NCBI GenBank assembly: GCA_002781365.1
Contig: PETN01000020.1
Coordinates: 1 to 64,000 of the forward strand
Length of the DNA stretch: 64,000 nt
Direction of reading: 5' to 3'
DNA from: Sulfurimonas sp. CG01_land_8_20_14_3_00_36_23
Lineage (GTDB): Bacteria > Campylobacterota > Campylobacteria > Campylobacterales > Sulfurimonadaceae
The translations under genes and the position numbers were made by a program. Positions within the stretch are counted from its first letter, which is position 1. Each line of letters starts with the position of its first letter. The notes under the pieces were generated by a model. The model made no database searches and was not told where the DNA came from. It saw only the letters and a list, made by a program, of their open reading frames with translations. Shown piece after piece: positions 63,947-64,000 of the stretch.

Positions 63947-64000
63947 ATGAAAAGAGCATTAGTGAGTGTGAGCGATAAGAGCGGTGTAGTTGATTTTTGT
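63947..64000 (+). CDS. purH: start of purH (bifunctional AICAR transformylase/IMP cyclohydrolase), cut by window end
   Basis: The last 18 codons in the window read MKRALVSVSDKSGVVDFC, the standard start of PurH (family: M-K-x-A-L-x-S-V-S-D-K-x-G). AAGGTTTGGA precedes the ATG. The rest lies beyond base 64000. PurH makes the last two steps of IMP synthesis, downstream of PurL. Confidence 0.85.
   Translation, partial: MKRALVSVSDKSGVVDFC

Overview
The window is an AT-rich bacterial chromosome segment that looks like a marine, Sulfurimonas-like member of the Campylobacterota. The evidence is the lineage-typical gene set and order: lysC-hobA-holB-folP with the DnaA-binding protein HobA, a split CetA/CetB-type energy-taxis pair, a DUF3972-like protein, PEB4-like foldase, short RNase R, rpsF-ssb-rpsR, and rpmH-rnpA-yidD-yidC-jag-mnmE. 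The genus is inferred; no rRNA gene is present to confirm it.

Layout. 1-6.3 kb is accessory and envelope-related: an M6-type metalloprotease whose 5' end looks frame-broken, a CorA transporter, a small membrane protein plus lipoprotein, an OmpA-family porin-like protein and a lipoprotein with Ig-like and DUF3494 (ice-binding type) domains. 6.3-14.8 kb holds chemotaxis genes, tRNA-Arg(GCG), a ZapA-like pair, RimI, RsuA, SerS, a MetF-like reductase and SerB. 14.8-32.2 kb is mostly housekeeping: an OmpA-like propeller protein, the S6/SSB/S18 operon with a candidate S6:S18 leader, DprA, QueA, TatBC, HemW, RppH, LysC, HobA, HolB, FolP, a PiT phosphate transporter, a cyclophilin, a helicase-like ATPase and HU. 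32.2-36 kb has a small HTH gene pair with an AT-rich promoter region and a three-gene operon joining a class III cyclase-like protein, an HTH/coiled-coil protein and a FapA (DUF342) protein. 36-64 kb is again mainly core: Fba, CmoA, Nth, a hybrid histidine kinase, ClpB, a tetraheme cytochrome, the rpmH-mnmE run, RuvX, IlvC, HolA, RNase R, GreA, PurL, PfkA and the first 18 codons of PurH. Between purL and pfkA lie a highly structured intergenic element and a small HEPN-like gene.

The most striking signal is not a gene. A 15-bp word, TTGGCATGTGGAAAT, occurs 11 times perfectly and 5 more times with one mismatch, with about eight further copies of its GCATGTGG-containing core at recognisable sites. 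It lies on both strands, inside genes in several reading frames (coding for WHVE, FPHAK/NPHAK, LACG, GMWK peptides), over start codons, and as two closely spaced inverted pairs between genes. This is the pattern of Neisseria DUS and Haemophilus USS DNA-uptake sequences. A dprA gene carrying a copy is in the window. It is proposed here as a candidate uptake or genome-architecture word for this lineage.

Other points of interest are an rnpA gene with no ATG, GTG or TTG start, a cyclase-like protein that keeps its metal and transition-state residues but not the usual adenine-specifying ones, and the GCG anticodon of the arginine tRNA.
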